Positions 1-7,530 are shown, counted from the stretch's first letter. The stretch: 8,803 bases of DNA from Candidatus Saccharimonadota bacterium (GCA_017515925.1 JAFWEB010000049.1:1-8803), one strand, 5' to 3'. Numbers and translations: made by a program. Notes: a model not told the origin generated them from the sequence alone.

Positions 1-78
1 CCCAATTTGTGTGAGGTGGGTCGCGCTTCCGGGGCTTCCCCGGTATCTGGTAAAAGAAGCGTTATGGGGTATCCAAAG
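1..78. other. Structured left-edge segment of unknown identity
   Basis: No gene could be identified here. The plus strand shows a nested fold. CGCTTC (24-29) can pair with GAAGCG (56-61), and it encloses a GC-rich hairpin whose stem at 30-34/38-42 has a CTT loop. This sits directly before the terminator hairpin at 79-135, so it could be the 3' part of a structured RNA, or the end of an upstream gene. Reading frame 1 is open from the window edge to a TAG at 85-87 (28 codons), and that stop lies inside the terminator's left arm. The peptide resembles nothing I know. I compared the sequence with remembered conserved elements of tmRNA, RNase P RNA, SRP RNA and 5S/23S rRNA and saw no match. Confidence 0.3.
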
Positions 79-135
79 ATCCCCTAGCCGAGTTAGGTAG
101 TGCCCACCCATACCTAACTCGACCAGGGGATTTTT
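79..135 (+). terminator. Rho-independent terminator of the gene upstream of the window
   Basis: A 21-nt arm at 79-99 pairs with 111-131 at 19 of 21 positions (mismatches at the 8th and 10th pairs), with an 11-nt loop and a T run at 131-135. The A run at 75-77 faces the T run, so the stem could also work on the minus strand. It ends whatever unit enters from the left and insulates topA. Confidence 0.8.
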
Positions 136-187
136 GTTGCTCAAAAATCATCCCAATCCGGCTCAAAACGCTAGCGCTTGACAAGTA

Positions 188-196
188 TGATATTAT
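188..196 (+). promoter_or_regulatory. Extended -10 promoter of topA, probably leaderless
   Basis: TGaTATTAT is an extended -10 element. Seven bases beyond its end is position 203, so transcription would begin at or next to the A of the topA ATG (204). No Shine-Dalgarno lies between. A consensus TTGACA at 178-183 is nearby, but it is only 7 bp from this -10. Its 17-bp partner (TATATG, 201-206) would start transcription inside the gene, so I prefer the extended -10 reading. Confidence 0.5.
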
Positions 197-203
197 AGAA
201 TAT

Positions 204-2498
204 ATGAGCACAAAAAACCTAGTGATCGTAGAGTCGCCTGCCAAGGCAAAAACGATTGAAAAATACTTAGGAAAAGATTACAAGGTAATGTCATCTGTTG
301 GCCATATCCGTAAGGATACCAAAGTTGATGTTGCAAATGATTTTGCTGTCACTTACGAAATTGACGAAGGACACAAAAAAATCGTCTCTGATCTGAAAAA
401 AGCCGCCAGTTCCGCTAAGACAATCTGGCTCGCAACCGATGAAGACCGCGAAGGAGAAAGTATCTCTTGGCATCTGATAGAAGTGCTCGATTTGCCAAAA
501 AATACCAACCGTATTACTTTCCACGAAATCACCAAACCAGCCCTAGAAGAAGCCGTCAAACATCCTAGAAAGGTAGATATGAGCATGGTTTCTTCTCAGC
601 AAGCTCGTCAGACACTTGATATGCTGGTAGGTTATGATTTATCAGGGGTAGTTCGTAGAAAAGTCCCTGGTGCCATCTCGGCTGGTCGTGTGCAGAGCCC
701 GGCGTTACGTCTAGTAGTAGAAAAAGAGCGCGAAATAGAGAAATTCCAGGGTAAATCCAGTTTCAAAGTAACCGGAGATTTCGCCAAAGACGGCAAGAAA
801 ACCACATTTCCAGCCGTTTTGGACGGTGATAGCCCAGATACCGCCAAGAAGGCAGAAAACTTGCTAGAGAGCCTTGTAGGAGCCAAATATACCGTAAAAA
901 GCATAGACGAAAACGAAGGCACCAAAGCCAACCCCGTCCCATTTGCTACCGCTGCACTCCAGATTGAGGCAAATAGCCGTCTTGGGTTCTCATCTTCTAC
1001 CACCATGCGTGCCGCTCAGGGGCTATACCAAGCCGGTCACATTACTTATCATCGTACAGATTCATTGAATCTTTCTCAGCAAGCTCTTGGCTCGATTGCA
1101 AAATATATAGAGGAAAAATACGGCAAAAATTACCTTCAGGTGCGCCATTTTAAGACTAAATCTGCCGGCGCTCAAGAGGCTCACGAGGCTATCCGCCCTA
1201 CTCATATAGAGGTAGAAGAAGCCGGAAATAATACTTATGAACAGAAATTATATAAGCTGATTCGTTCCCGTACTTTGGCTACCCAGATGGCAAATGCTAG
1301 AGTCAATCGTACCACCGTAAAGCTCGTTGCTGATAATTCTAGAAAAACCGCCTTTATCGCTAAGGGTGAGGTGGTGATTTTCGACGGATTTTTGAAGGTT
1401 TATGGCAATTCCAAGGATGTTAACCTCCCAGAATTAAAGGTTGGCGATCTCTGTTATTCAGAAAAAATCATCGCTCACGAGACCTTTGAGCGTCCACCTG
1501 CTCGCTACACCGAAGGTTCTCTGGTGAAAAAACTCGAGGAACTAGGAATTGGCCGCCCATCCACCTATGCCTCTATTATGAATGCTATCCAAGCCCGTGG
1601 CTACGTCGAAAAAGGCGAATCCGAGGGCGTAGAAAGGGAAGTTACAGAGGTGATTCTGATGGGAGATCGCGTCGCAACAGATAAGGTGAAAGAAAAATCC
1701 GGTTCCAATAAAGGCAAACTCCTACCTACCCCTGTTGGTGAGCTAGTTTCTGACTTTTTGACCGATCATTTCGACCAGATTGTAGACTATGGCTTTACCG
1801 CTGACGTAGAGAGTAAACTAGACAAAATCGCCGAGGACAAACTAGACCGTGTATCGATGTTAAAATCCTTCTATACGCCATTTTCTAAGCTAGTAAAGGG
1901 TTCTGCTGATATTGCCCGTTATAATAATTCCAATTCGCTCGGAAAAGACCCTGTAACAGGGAAAAATATCTACGCCAAAGTTGGCCGAAACGGTGGATTT
2001 ATCCAGCTGGGCGAAAACGAAAAAGAATCTGGCGAAAAGCCTCGTTTTGCACCGCTTCCAGATGGTGTAAATGTCAAAAATGTCACTCTGGATCAAGCTA
2101 TCAAGCAGCTAGCCTTGCCATCTCTTCCTCGCGTACTTGGTACAGCCAAAGATGGAACAGAGATAATTGCCGCATCTGGCCCATTTGGACCATACCTAAA
2201 AGCTGGCAAGTACAATATCCCAATCAAAGATTACGATCCATACACTATCTCAATGAAAGAAGCCGAGCCTCTGTATAAGAAAAAGGTGGATTCTATCATT
2301 GCTGACTGGGGTGATATCATGATAATTGTAGGTGCCTATGGACCATATATTAAGGGTCCAGGCCGTCGCAATAATGCCAAAATCCCAGACGGAACCGACC
2401 TAAAGAAGATTACTCGCGCTGAGGCTGAAAAGATCCTAGCCGAAAAGCCAAAAGGCACCAGAAGGCCCGTCAAACGAAGCCGTAGCAAGAAAAAATAG
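204..2498 (+). CDS. topA: DNA topoisomerase I (type IA)
   Basis: A 764-residue type IA topoisomerase that relaxes negatively supercoiled DNA through a transient 5'-phosphotyrosine link. The Toprim domain is residues 5 to about 120, with the metal site E10 in VIVESPAKAKT and D79/D81/E83 in ATDEDREGE. PGAISAGRVQSPAL lies at 155-168. The active-site tyrosine is Y282 in ITYHRTDS, with R284 matching the conserved arginine. GIGRPSTYASI is at 448-458. From about residue 578 the C-terminus carries three GxFGPY/GxYGPY-type topoisomerase C-terminal repeats and a basic tail. Only one cysteine is present (C417), so the four-cysteine zinc fingers of E. coli TopA are absent. The start at 204 puts VIVESP at the usual distance from the N-terminus. 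There is no Shine-Dalgarno. The gene is monocistronic, between terminators at 79-135 and 2519-2551. Identification is firm. Confidence 0.97.
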   Translation: MSTKNLVIVESPAKAKTIEKYLGKDYKVMSSVGHIRKDTKVDVANDFAVTYEIDEGHKKIVSDLKKAASSAKTIWLATDEDREGESISWHLIEVLDLPKNTNRITFHEITKPALEEAVKHPRKVDMSMVSSQQARQTLDMLVGYDLSGVVRRKVPGAISAGRVQSPALRLVVEKEREIEKFQGKSSFKVTGDFAKDGKKTTFPAVLDGDSPDTAKKAENLLESLVGAKYTVKSIDENEGTKANPVPFATAALQIEANSRLGFSSSTTMRAAQGLYQAGHITYHRTDSLNLSQQALGSIAKYIEEKYGKNYLQVRHFKTKSAGAQEAHEAIRPTHIEVEEAGNNTYEQKLYKLIRSRTLATQMANARVNRTTVKLVADNSRKTAFIAKGEVVIFDGFLKVYGNSKDVNLPELKVGDLCYSEKIIAHETFERPPARYTEGSLVKKLEELGIGRPSTYASIMNAIQARGYVEKGESEGVEREVTEVILMGDRVATDKVKEKSGSNKGKLLPTPVGELVSDFLTDHFDQIVDYGFTADVESKLDKIAEDKLDRVSMLKSFYTPFSKLVKGSADIARYNNSNSLGKDPVTGKNIYAKVGRNGGFIQLGENEKESGEKPRFAPLPDGVNVKNVTLDQAIKQLALPSLPRVLGTAKDGTEIIAASGPFGPYLKAGKYNIPIKDYDPYTISMKEAEPLYKKKVDSIIADWGDIMIIVGAYGPYIKGPGRRNNAKIPDGTDLKKITRAEAEKILAEKPKGTRRPVKRSRSKKK

Positions 2499-2518
2499 GC
2501 AATTTTCATCTGTTATTT

Positions 2519-2551
2519 AGGCGTAATAACCATAACTATTACGCCTTTTTT
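2519..2551 (+). terminator. topA terminator
   Basis: A perfect 10-bp stem (AGGCGTAATA at 2519-2528 with 2537-2546), an 8-nt loop and a six-T run at 2546-2551, starting 20 bases after the topA stop. The T run is followed directly by CATG, as in the two terminators at 7429 and 8118. Confidence 0.9.
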
Positions 2552-2584
2552 CATGTATTTTTTAAAGTTTTACAAAATATATTA

Positions 2585-2611
2585 TTGACAACTCCAAAAA
2601 TGTGGTAAAAT
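2585..2611 (+). promoter_or_regulatory. Upstream promoter (P1) of the sigma-4/HARE gene
   Basis: Consensus TTGACA at 2585-2590, 15-bp spacer, then TAAAAT at 2606-2611 preceded by TG at 2603-2604 (extended -10). The short spacer is partly offset by the extended element. The start would be near 2618, giving a leader of about 97 nt. Confidence 0.5.
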
Positions 2612-2638
2612 AGAACATAGAAAGTCATATTTAACACA

Positions 2639-2667
2639 TTGACATTTGGCACAAATTATGCTATCAT
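2639..2667 (+). promoter_or_regulatory. Main promoter (P2) of the sigma-4/HARE gene
   Basis: Consensus TTGACA at 2639-2644, exact 17-bp spacer, TATCAT at 2662-2667, with TG at 2659-2660 making an extended -10. This is the most complete promoter in the window. The predicted start is near 2674, giving a leader of about 41 nt. It lies 54 bp below P1 in the same orientation. Confidence 0.75.
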
Positions 2668-2700
2668 AAGCTAAATGAATAATACTAACAGGGGTGGAAT

Positions 2701-2706
2701 AAAGGA
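2701..2706 (+). promoter_or_regulatory. Ribosome binding site for the sigma-4/HARE gene
   Basis: AAAGGA with an 8-nt spacer to the ATG at 2715. It supports that start, in contrast to topA and the ATPase gene, which have no such site. Confidence 0.65.
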
Positions 2707-2714
2707 ATATTTTC

Positions 2715-3755
2715 ATGGACCAAAATGCGGATGCAATCGCAAAAGCGATTAAAGGCAGCCTAAATATCATAGAACAAGACCGCGAAAAAGAAATTATTTC
2801 TCGTCGTTTTGGACTAAATGGGCAGAAAGAAACACTAGAACAAATCGGTGACATGCTTTCAATTACTAGGGAACGTGTTCGCCAACTAGAAAAAGCAATT
2901 CTTATTCGCCTCCGCGTTTGTTCCGAAGAAGGTGAAATCGCCGATCTAGCAGCCGCTGAAAAGATTATCATCCGCAATCTTACAGAGACTGGCCGCATCG
3001 CCCGCGTTTCTACCCTCGCCGACAAGATTTATGGCCGCCAGTCAACCGAGGCAGAACGTGCAGAACTTGCTTTCATTGGAAATATTTCATCCCAACTTAC
3101 AACTATTGAAGAAACAGATCAATATTACCCTGCAATTGGTATCGCAGAATATGGCGACGCTGCCAAAGTCAAGAAAAAACTAGACGAAATCATCTCTCTT
3201 ATCAAGAGCAACAAAAAGCCAATGACTCTAGATGAGCTTGATAATAAACTTACTTACGAGCACCCATCTCATATTGAGGCTATCGCTTCTATTTCTAAGC
3301 AACTTTCTACTCTAAATGGTCTCTGGGGCTTGGCTAAATGGCCAACTGTCAATCCTAAGAACATCCGTGACAAGATTTTTGTTGTACTAGAAACCAAAAA
3401 AGAGCCAATGCATTTTGCTGACATCGCCAAGGCTATTTCCTCATCTGATTTCAAGAGGAAAAATGTCACCGTTCAGGCTATCCACAACGAACTAATCAAA
3501 GACGATCGTTTTGTTTTGATTGGCCGCGGTATTTATGCACTTGATTCATGGGGCTACAAAAAGGGAACTGTATCTGATATCATCTGTGATATTTTGAAAA
3601 AAGCTAAAGAACCACTTTCTCGCGAAGAGATCGTCAAACAAGTCCTCCACGCTCGTAAAGTCAAAGAAACCACCATCCTTCTCAACTTGCAAAACAAGAA
3701 GTATTTCAAGAAGGTTGGCAAGAATGCTTACGAATTAGCTGAATCAGCTAAATAA
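2715..3755 (+). CDS. Sigma-70 region 4 / HARE-HTH winged-helix DNA-binding protein
   Basis: A 346-residue putative transcription factor. Residues 16-66 form a sigma-70 region 4 domain, with RRFGL at 30-34 and the helix-turn-helix LEQIGDMLSITRERVRQLEK at 41-60, which in true sigma factors reads the -35 box. There is no region 2, so it cannot melt a -10 element and should not act as a complete sigma factor. The rest looks like three winged-helix repeats of the HARE-HTH type (the RNA polymerase delta subunit fold): about 153-210, 215-280 (VTVQAIHNELIKDDRFVLIG) and 283-342. I recall similar proteins in CPR genomes annotated as sigma-factor-like HTH proteins. It probably contacts RNA polymerase or promoter DNA, but the target is unknown. 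Two tandem promoters suggest steady or regulated expression. No clear terminator follows it. The inverted repeat at 3735-3751 overlaps its end but lacks a T run. Confidence 0.88.
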   Translation: MDQNADAIAKAIKGSLNIIEQDREKEIISRRFGLNGQKETLEQIGDMLSITRERVRQLEKAILIRLRVCSEEGEIADLAAAEKIIIRNLTETGRIARVSTLADKIYGRQSTEAERAELAFIGNISSQLTTIEETDQYYPAIGIAEYGDAAKVKKKLDEIISLIKSNKKPMTLDELDNKLTYEHPSHIEAIASISKQLSTLNGLWGLAKWPTVNPKNIRDKIFVVLETKKEPMHFADIAKAISSSDFKRKNVTVQAIHNELIKDDRFVLIGRGIYALDSWGYKKGTVSDIICDILKKAKEPLSREEIVKQVLHARKVKETTILLNLQNKKYFKKVGKNAYELAESAK

Positions 3756-3758
3756 TCT

Positions 3759-3788
3759 CTGGCAATTCTAATCCCTTTATGCTAAAAT
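3759..3788 (+). promoter_or_regulatory. Extended -10 promoter of the ATPase gene
   Basis: TGcTAAAAT at 3780-3788 is an extended -10. CTGGCA at 3759-3764 is a 4/6 match to TTGACA at 18 bp. The predicted start is near 3795, leaving only about 7 nt before the ATG at 3802 and no Shine-Dalgarno, so the mRNA would be nearly leaderless. Confidence 0.6.
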
Positions 3789-3801
3789 AAAGTTGTACAT
3801 T

Positions 3802-6660
3802 ATGCTAGCAAACATCATTCACTTTATTTTAATGCCGATAGTCTGGATACCGATTGTTGCTGTCTTAGGTTTTTTGACCTATAGAAATTACAAAAAGATT
3901 AATCGTCTCAAAGTCATCAATGTCGATGCAGTGCTTTTGATGCTCGAAATTCCACGCACCAACGACAAAAAAGAGCTCGCTGCTGAGCAGCTATTTGCTA
4001 GCCTTCACGGTATCTTGCGTGACAAATTGGAAATGAAAAATTCCGGCGGCGTACAAGAGCATCTGTCTTTTGAAATCGTCTCTACTGGTGGGCAAATTCG
4101 TTTCTATGTTTGGACACCAAAGGTGTTACAGAGTTTCGTCGAGGGGCAGATTTATGCTCAATATCCTACTGTTCAGATTCACAAAGTCCAGGACGATTAT
4201 GTTGATGTTAGAGATAAATACCAGGTAGTCTATACCTCTGAGATAGTTTTGACGGAGAATGACGTCCTCCCAATCAAGACTTTCGAAAACTTCGAAGTAG
4301 ATCCACTTGCTGGTATTACTGGTACACTTGCCAAACTCAATCCTGACAAAGATGAAGAGCTCTGGATCCAAATTCTCACCCGTCCTATCCCTGACGATTG
4401 GCACAAATCCACTACTGATAAATGGGTCAAACAGGTCAAATCTGGCCAAAAAAATCTGAGAATCCTAGGTATAGACTGGGTCTGGCTAATCTCGGCCCTT
4501 GGTGCACTATTCCGCCCACCACAGAGTGGTCCAAATGGCGAACCAGTGAAAGTCGAATTATCCGAACGCGCCAAGACTCAAATCGAAAAAGCCGAAGAAA
4601 AAGCTACCAAGTTGGGCTATGCTGTCAAAATTCGTTTGGCATACCTTGGCTCTGATCAGACCGACGCCAAACTCAATATGCAAGCCTTAGTCGGTACATT
4701 CAAGCAATACAATTCTACCAATCTCAATGGATTCACCTCCATTGGCGGCACTTTTGATCGCGCCGCTCTCGATAGCTACAAACTCCGTCAATTTACCGAT
4801 AACGGATTTATCCTCAATATCTCTGAGCTAGCATCAGTATATCATCTACCACACACCTCTGTGGAGACACCTAATATCGTCTGGGCTACTTCAAAAACTG
4901 CCGAGCCGCCTGCATCACTTCCGCTTATCACTGGCAACGCCGAACATGACCGCGATATTTCCGCCTTTGGTCTGACAAATTTCCGTGGTATCAATCACCA
5001 GTTCGGCATGCTTCGCCGCGATAGATCCCGTCATGTCTACATCATCGGTCAAACTGGTGCTGGTAAGTCTGGCATGCTAGAACTTTTCGCACTCTCTGAT
5101 ATTTTCTATGACCAGGGCTATTGTATTATTGACCCACATGGTGATTTTGCCATTAATAACCTTCGTTTTGTCCCAGAAAAACGTATCAAAGATGTGATTT
5201 ATTTCAACCCAGCTGATGTTGAGTTCCCAGTCGCATTTAACCCACTTGAAATCACCGATCCATCCAGAAAACCAAATGTCTGTTCCGAAGTAATCGGCGT
5301 GCTAAAACGCATGTTTGGTGACTCTTGGGGTCCTAGACTAGAACATATCTTGCGCTACACCTTGCTAGCTCTGCTTGATCGTCCAGAGACTACTTTGCTC
5401 GATATCTCCCGCATGCTAACAGATAAAGAATTCAGAAAAGAAACGCTTGACTATTGTAAAGATGTCACCGTGCTTCAATTCTGGAAACACGAATTTGGTC
5501 AATGGAACGAGAAACAGGTCAACGAATCTATTGCGCCAGTACTAAACAAGGTAGGCGCCTTCACCGCCAACCCTATCATTCGCAATATCATTGGTCAGCC
5601 AAAATCCAGCTTTGATGTACGCCGTATTATGGACGAAGGGAAGATCCTGGTAGTCAATCTATCTAAAGGTCTAATCGGAGAAGATAATGCCGGCATTCTA
5701 GGTGCCTTCCTAGTTACAAAAGTCCAACTAGCCGCTATGAGCCGCTCTGATATTCCAGATGTGGCCGATCGTCGTCCATTCTATCTCTATGTAGACGAGT
5801 TCCAGAACTTTGCTACCGATTCTTTCGCCGTAATTCTATCTGAGGCTCGCAAATACGGGCTTAATCTCACCGTTGCTAACCAATACATTTCCCAGATGAC
5901 CGACTCTGTCCGCGATGCGGTATTTGGCAACGTTGGTACTACTATTTCTTTCCGCGTATCTGCCGACGATGCACCACTTCTATCCAAGCAATTTGAGCCA
6001 ACCTTTGAAGCGCAAGATCTACTCCAAATGAACAACCGCAATTTCGTCATCTCTATGATTATCAACGGGGAAAAGGTCCCAGCTTTCTCTGCTACTACTC
6101 TGTCTATTCCAAATACTCCAAAAGACAATTTCGACGCAATTGTTGCATCCTCTCGCGAGAAATATTCCCGCAAACGCGCCGATGTAGAGAAGGAAATCAA
6201 GGATACTATCGAACAAGCAGAGAAATACAAGCAAATCCTCTCTGACTCCGGCAGGGAAGCAGGCATGGCAGGCAATCAGGGGTCTACCTCTGGTACACCA
6301 GTGAGCAAAACTGATTTCGTGTTCCAGTCCAACAAGCCTTCCAAATCTCAGCAAAAGCCATTCACGCCTACTCCAAAAGATGATTTCAAGAAGTTGAAAG
6401 TTTCACCAAACACCGCCGAAGACAAGACTGATCGTCCAGGACTCAAAGATCTCGGCCGCCTAGTTGCCGAAGCTGAAGCCGCTACCGCGCCAGAAAAACC
6501 AGCCGAAAAGGGAACTGGACGTATGCCAGTCCAAGGTGAGCAGCGCATCGATCTAGCCAAAAAAGCCAAAGAAATCCACAAAAACAAGCCTCATAAACGC
6601 TACGGTTATTCTCGTCATTACAAGAAAAAACCGAACAATAGACCTCAGCAAAAATCTTAA
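3802..6660 (+). CDS. Membrane-anchored VirB4/TraG-like (type IV secretion family) ATPase
   Basis: A 952-residue P-loop ATPase of the VirB4/TraG/HerA group. One N-terminal membrane segment (about residues 4-25) is followed by a basic stretch and a roughly 370-residue domain I do not recognise. The motor domain has Walker A GQTGAGKS (416-423), DPHGDF (444-449), Walker B YLYVDEF with D665/E666, and a downstream ANQYISQM that resembles a sensor motif. The last 150 residues are low-complexity and charged: a probable coiled coil (REKYSRKRADVEKEIKDTIE) and then a Lys/Pro-rich tail. The family usually moves DNA or protein across membranes, or powers pilus assembly. No other secretion gene lies in the window, so the substrate is open. 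I chose ATG 3802 over an in-frame TTG at 3793, because 3793 precedes the predicted transcript start. Only a weak AT-rich hairpin (6685-6699) could end the transcript. Confidence 0.9.
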   Translation: MLANIIHFILMPIVWIPIVAVLGFLTYRNYKKINRLKVINVDAVLLMLEIPRTNDKKELAAEQLFASLHGILRDKLEMKNSGGVQEHLSFEIVSTGGQIRFYVWTPKVLQSFVEGQIYAQYPTVQIHKVQDDYVDVRDKYQVVYTSEIVLTENDVLPIKTFENFEVDPLAGITGTLAKLNPDKDEELWIQILTRPIPDDWHKSTTDKWVKQVKSGQKNLRILGIDWVWLISALGALFRPPQSGPNGEPVKVELSERAKTQIEKAEEKATKLGYAVKIRLAYLGSDQTDAKLNMQALVGTFKQYNSTNLNGFTSIGGTFDRAALDSYKLRQFTDNGFILNISELASVYHLPHTSVETPNIVWATSKTAEPPASLPLITGNAEHDRDISAFGLTNFRGINHQFGMLRRDRSRHVYIIGQTGAGKSGMLELFALSDIFYDQGYCIIDPHGDFAINNLRFVPEKRIKDVIYFNPADVEFPVAFNPLEITDPSRKPNVCSEVIGVLKRMFGDSWGPRLEHILRYTLLALLDRPETTLLDISRMLTDKEFRKETLDYCKDVTVLQFWKHEFGQWNEKQVNESIAPVLNKVGAFTANPIIRNIIGQPKSSFDVRRIMDEGKILVVNLSKGLIGEDNAGILGAFLVTKVQLAAMSRSDIPDVADRRPFYLYVDEFQNFATDSFAVILSEARKYGLNLTVANQYISQMTDSVRDAVFGNVGTTISFRVSADDAPLLSKQFEPTFEAQDLLQMNNRNFVISMIINGEKVPAFSATTLSIPNTPKDNFDAIVASSREKYSRKRADVEKEIKDTIEQAEKYKQILSDSGREAGMAGNQGSTSGTPVSKTDFVFQSNKPSKSQQKPFTPTPKDDFKKLKVSPNTAEDKTDRPGLKDLGRLVAEAEAATAPEKPAEKGTGRMPVQGEQRIDLAKKAKEIHKNKPHKRYGYSRHYKKKPNNRPQQKS

Positions 6661-6693
6661 AATTTGTTCGGCTCTACCCCTGTCAAACACCTC

Positions 6694-6722
6694 TTGTTTT
6701 TTGATAACGCTTATGCTAATAT
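6694..6722 (+). promoter_or_regulatory. Promoter of the first M34-like protease gene
   Basis: TTGTTT at 6694-6699 (3/6 match), 17-bp spacer, TAATAT at 6717-6722 with TG at 6714-6715 (extended -10). The start would be near 6729, giving a 40-nt leader. A closer TTGATA at 6701-6706 is a better sequence match, but its 10-bp spacing is too short. Confidence 0.55.
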
Positions 6723-6756
6723 AGAAAGCGTAACCATTGTTGTCTCAAACAAAAAC

Positions 6757-6762
6757 GAGGTG
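6757..6762 (+). promoter_or_regulatory. Strong Shine-Dalgarno fixing the start at 6769
   Basis: GAGGTG, 6 nt before ATG 6769. The surrounding 12 bases CGAGGTGAAAAA are identical before the paralogue at 7543. This site overrules an in-frame TTG start at 6664, which lies upstream of the predicted promoter. Confidence 0.85.
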
Positions 6763-6768
6763 AAAAAC

Positions 6769-7356
6769 ATGGAAAAGAACATTATTAGGTGCATGGATTC
6801 TATTGCGCGCAAAGCAATCAAATCTATAACAATGATAATGGCAGTAGCATCTGTTGTCATACTTGGTATGACAGTAAATGCGAAAGCAGAGACAAATAGC
6901 AATATCGCTTTTTATCTGGCGATGCAGCCTGCCAATGTTCAGGCTCACATTGCAAAGCAGGGCGTTAATATTTCAGTTGTTAACGAGCTGCCTTGGACTT
7001 CGTCAGATCTAGCCATAACCTATGCTTATACTACAATGCACGGTACGCAGGATGTTATTACCGGTATTGATATAGTAATTAAGTCTGGTTATGAAAGTGC
7101 TTTGACTCATGAGGTGGGTCATTGTATATCAAACTTAGGTAATATACGTTACTACTATGCCACTACGCCTGAGTTTCAGGCAATCTGTGCTGCGGAATGC
7201 AGGAATAGTTTATACGTATCGTCACAGGGATGGGATAACCCCATTGAATATTTTGCATGTGCATACGATGCATATATCAATTTCCCGCAAGCATTGAAGA
7301 AGTATCATCCGCTAACGTACAATTACATACAGGCGGTCGTAGCTCAGACCAATTAG
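6769..7356 (+). CDS. Secreted M34/ATLF-like zinc metallopeptidase, paralogue 1
   Basis: 195 residues. The signal peptide has a basic n-region (to K18), a hydrophobic core at 20-36, and an A-K-A site with cleavage after A40, leaving about 155 residues outside the cell. HEVGH at 114-118 gives zinc ligands H114 and H118 and catalytic E115. IEYFACAY at 159-166 supplies the likely third ligand E160. The end (HPLTYNYIQAV) matches the P-x-T-[YF]-x-[FY]-I segment of lethal factor. This order (HExxH, about 45 residues, EFFAEAF-like motif, P-x-T-[YF]) is the M34 / ATLF signature shared with clostridial Pro-Pro endopeptidase. The tyrosine found seven residues before the third ligand in those enzymes is absent (Q153). 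W155 lies five before it. The substrate is unknown; surface proteins are a guess. Own promoter and terminator; paralogous to the next gene. Confidence 0.8.
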   Translation: MEKNIIRCMDSIARKAIKSITMIMAVASVVILGMTVNAKAETNSNIAFYLAMQPANVQAHIAKQGVNISVVNELPWTSSDLAITYAYTTMHGTQDVITGIDIVIKSGYESALTHEVGHCISNLGNIRYYYATTPEFQAICAAECRNSLYVSSQGWDNPIEYFACAYDAYINFPQALKKYHPLTYNYIQAVVAQTN

Positions 7357-7380
7357 CTATCGTAGTAGTACCTTAATTAG

Positions 7381-7422
7381 CTACGCTATTGCGCGCGCGT
7401 AGAAATATTTGGTTGCACCAAA
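7381..7422 (+). other. Two hairpins in the 3' UTR before the terminator
   Basis: CTACGC (7381-7386) pairs with GCGTAG (7397-7402) around a loop containing alternating GC. TTTGGT (7408-7413) pairs with ACCAAA (7417-7422) around TGC. With the terminator stem at 7429 they form three hairpins in a row at the 3' end of the first protease mRNA. The paralogue has no counterpart, since its stop codon is 25 bases from its terminator. They may slow 3' decay. That role is inference. Confidence 0.45.
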
Positions 7423-7428
7423 CCAGGG

Positions 7429-7456
7429 AAGGCAGGGAAGATCACCCTGCCTTTTT
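7429..7456 (+). terminator. Terminator of protease paralogue 1
   Basis: A perfect 9-bp stem AAGGCAGGG (7429-7437) with 7445-7453, a 7-nt loop and a T run to 7456, followed by CATGA. It separates the two protease genes into different transcripts. Confidence 0.92.
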
Positions 7457-7466
7457 CATGAAAATA

Positions 7467-7495
7467 TTGAAACCTTTATGCTTATGCGTTATACT
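7467..7495 (+). promoter_or_regulatory. Promoter of protease paralogue 2
   Basis: TTGAAA at 7467-7472, exact 17-bp spacer, TATACT at 7490-7495. The start would be near 7502, giving a leader of about 41 nt, the same length as for paralogue 1. The promoter is closer to consensus than that of paralogue 1, and it lies immediately after that gene's terminator. Confidence 0.75.
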
Positions 7496-7530
7496 GGTTA
7501 TGTAAACATTTGTTTTTGTACATTGAGAGC

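Noticed and set aside
1..135. End of tmRNA, RNase P RNA or SRP RNA
   Set aside because: None of the conserved sequence blocks of these RNAs that I know could be found. Only generic hairpins are visible.
3735..3751. Perfect 8-bp inverted repeat at the end of the sigma-4/HARE gene
   Set aside because: It has a one-base loop and no T run, and it overlaps coding sequence, so it is not a terminator. It may be chance from Leu-Ala-Glu-Ser-Ala codons.
3793..3801. TTG start for the ATPase gene
   Set aside because: It precedes the predicted transcript start at about 3795. ATG 3802 lies just after it and begins at the membrane segment.
6664..6768. N-terminal extension of protease copy 1 from a TTG at 6664
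   Set aside because: It would start upstream of the predicted promoter and bury the signal peptide. ATG 6769 has GAGGTG at 6 nt and an N-terminal signal sequence.
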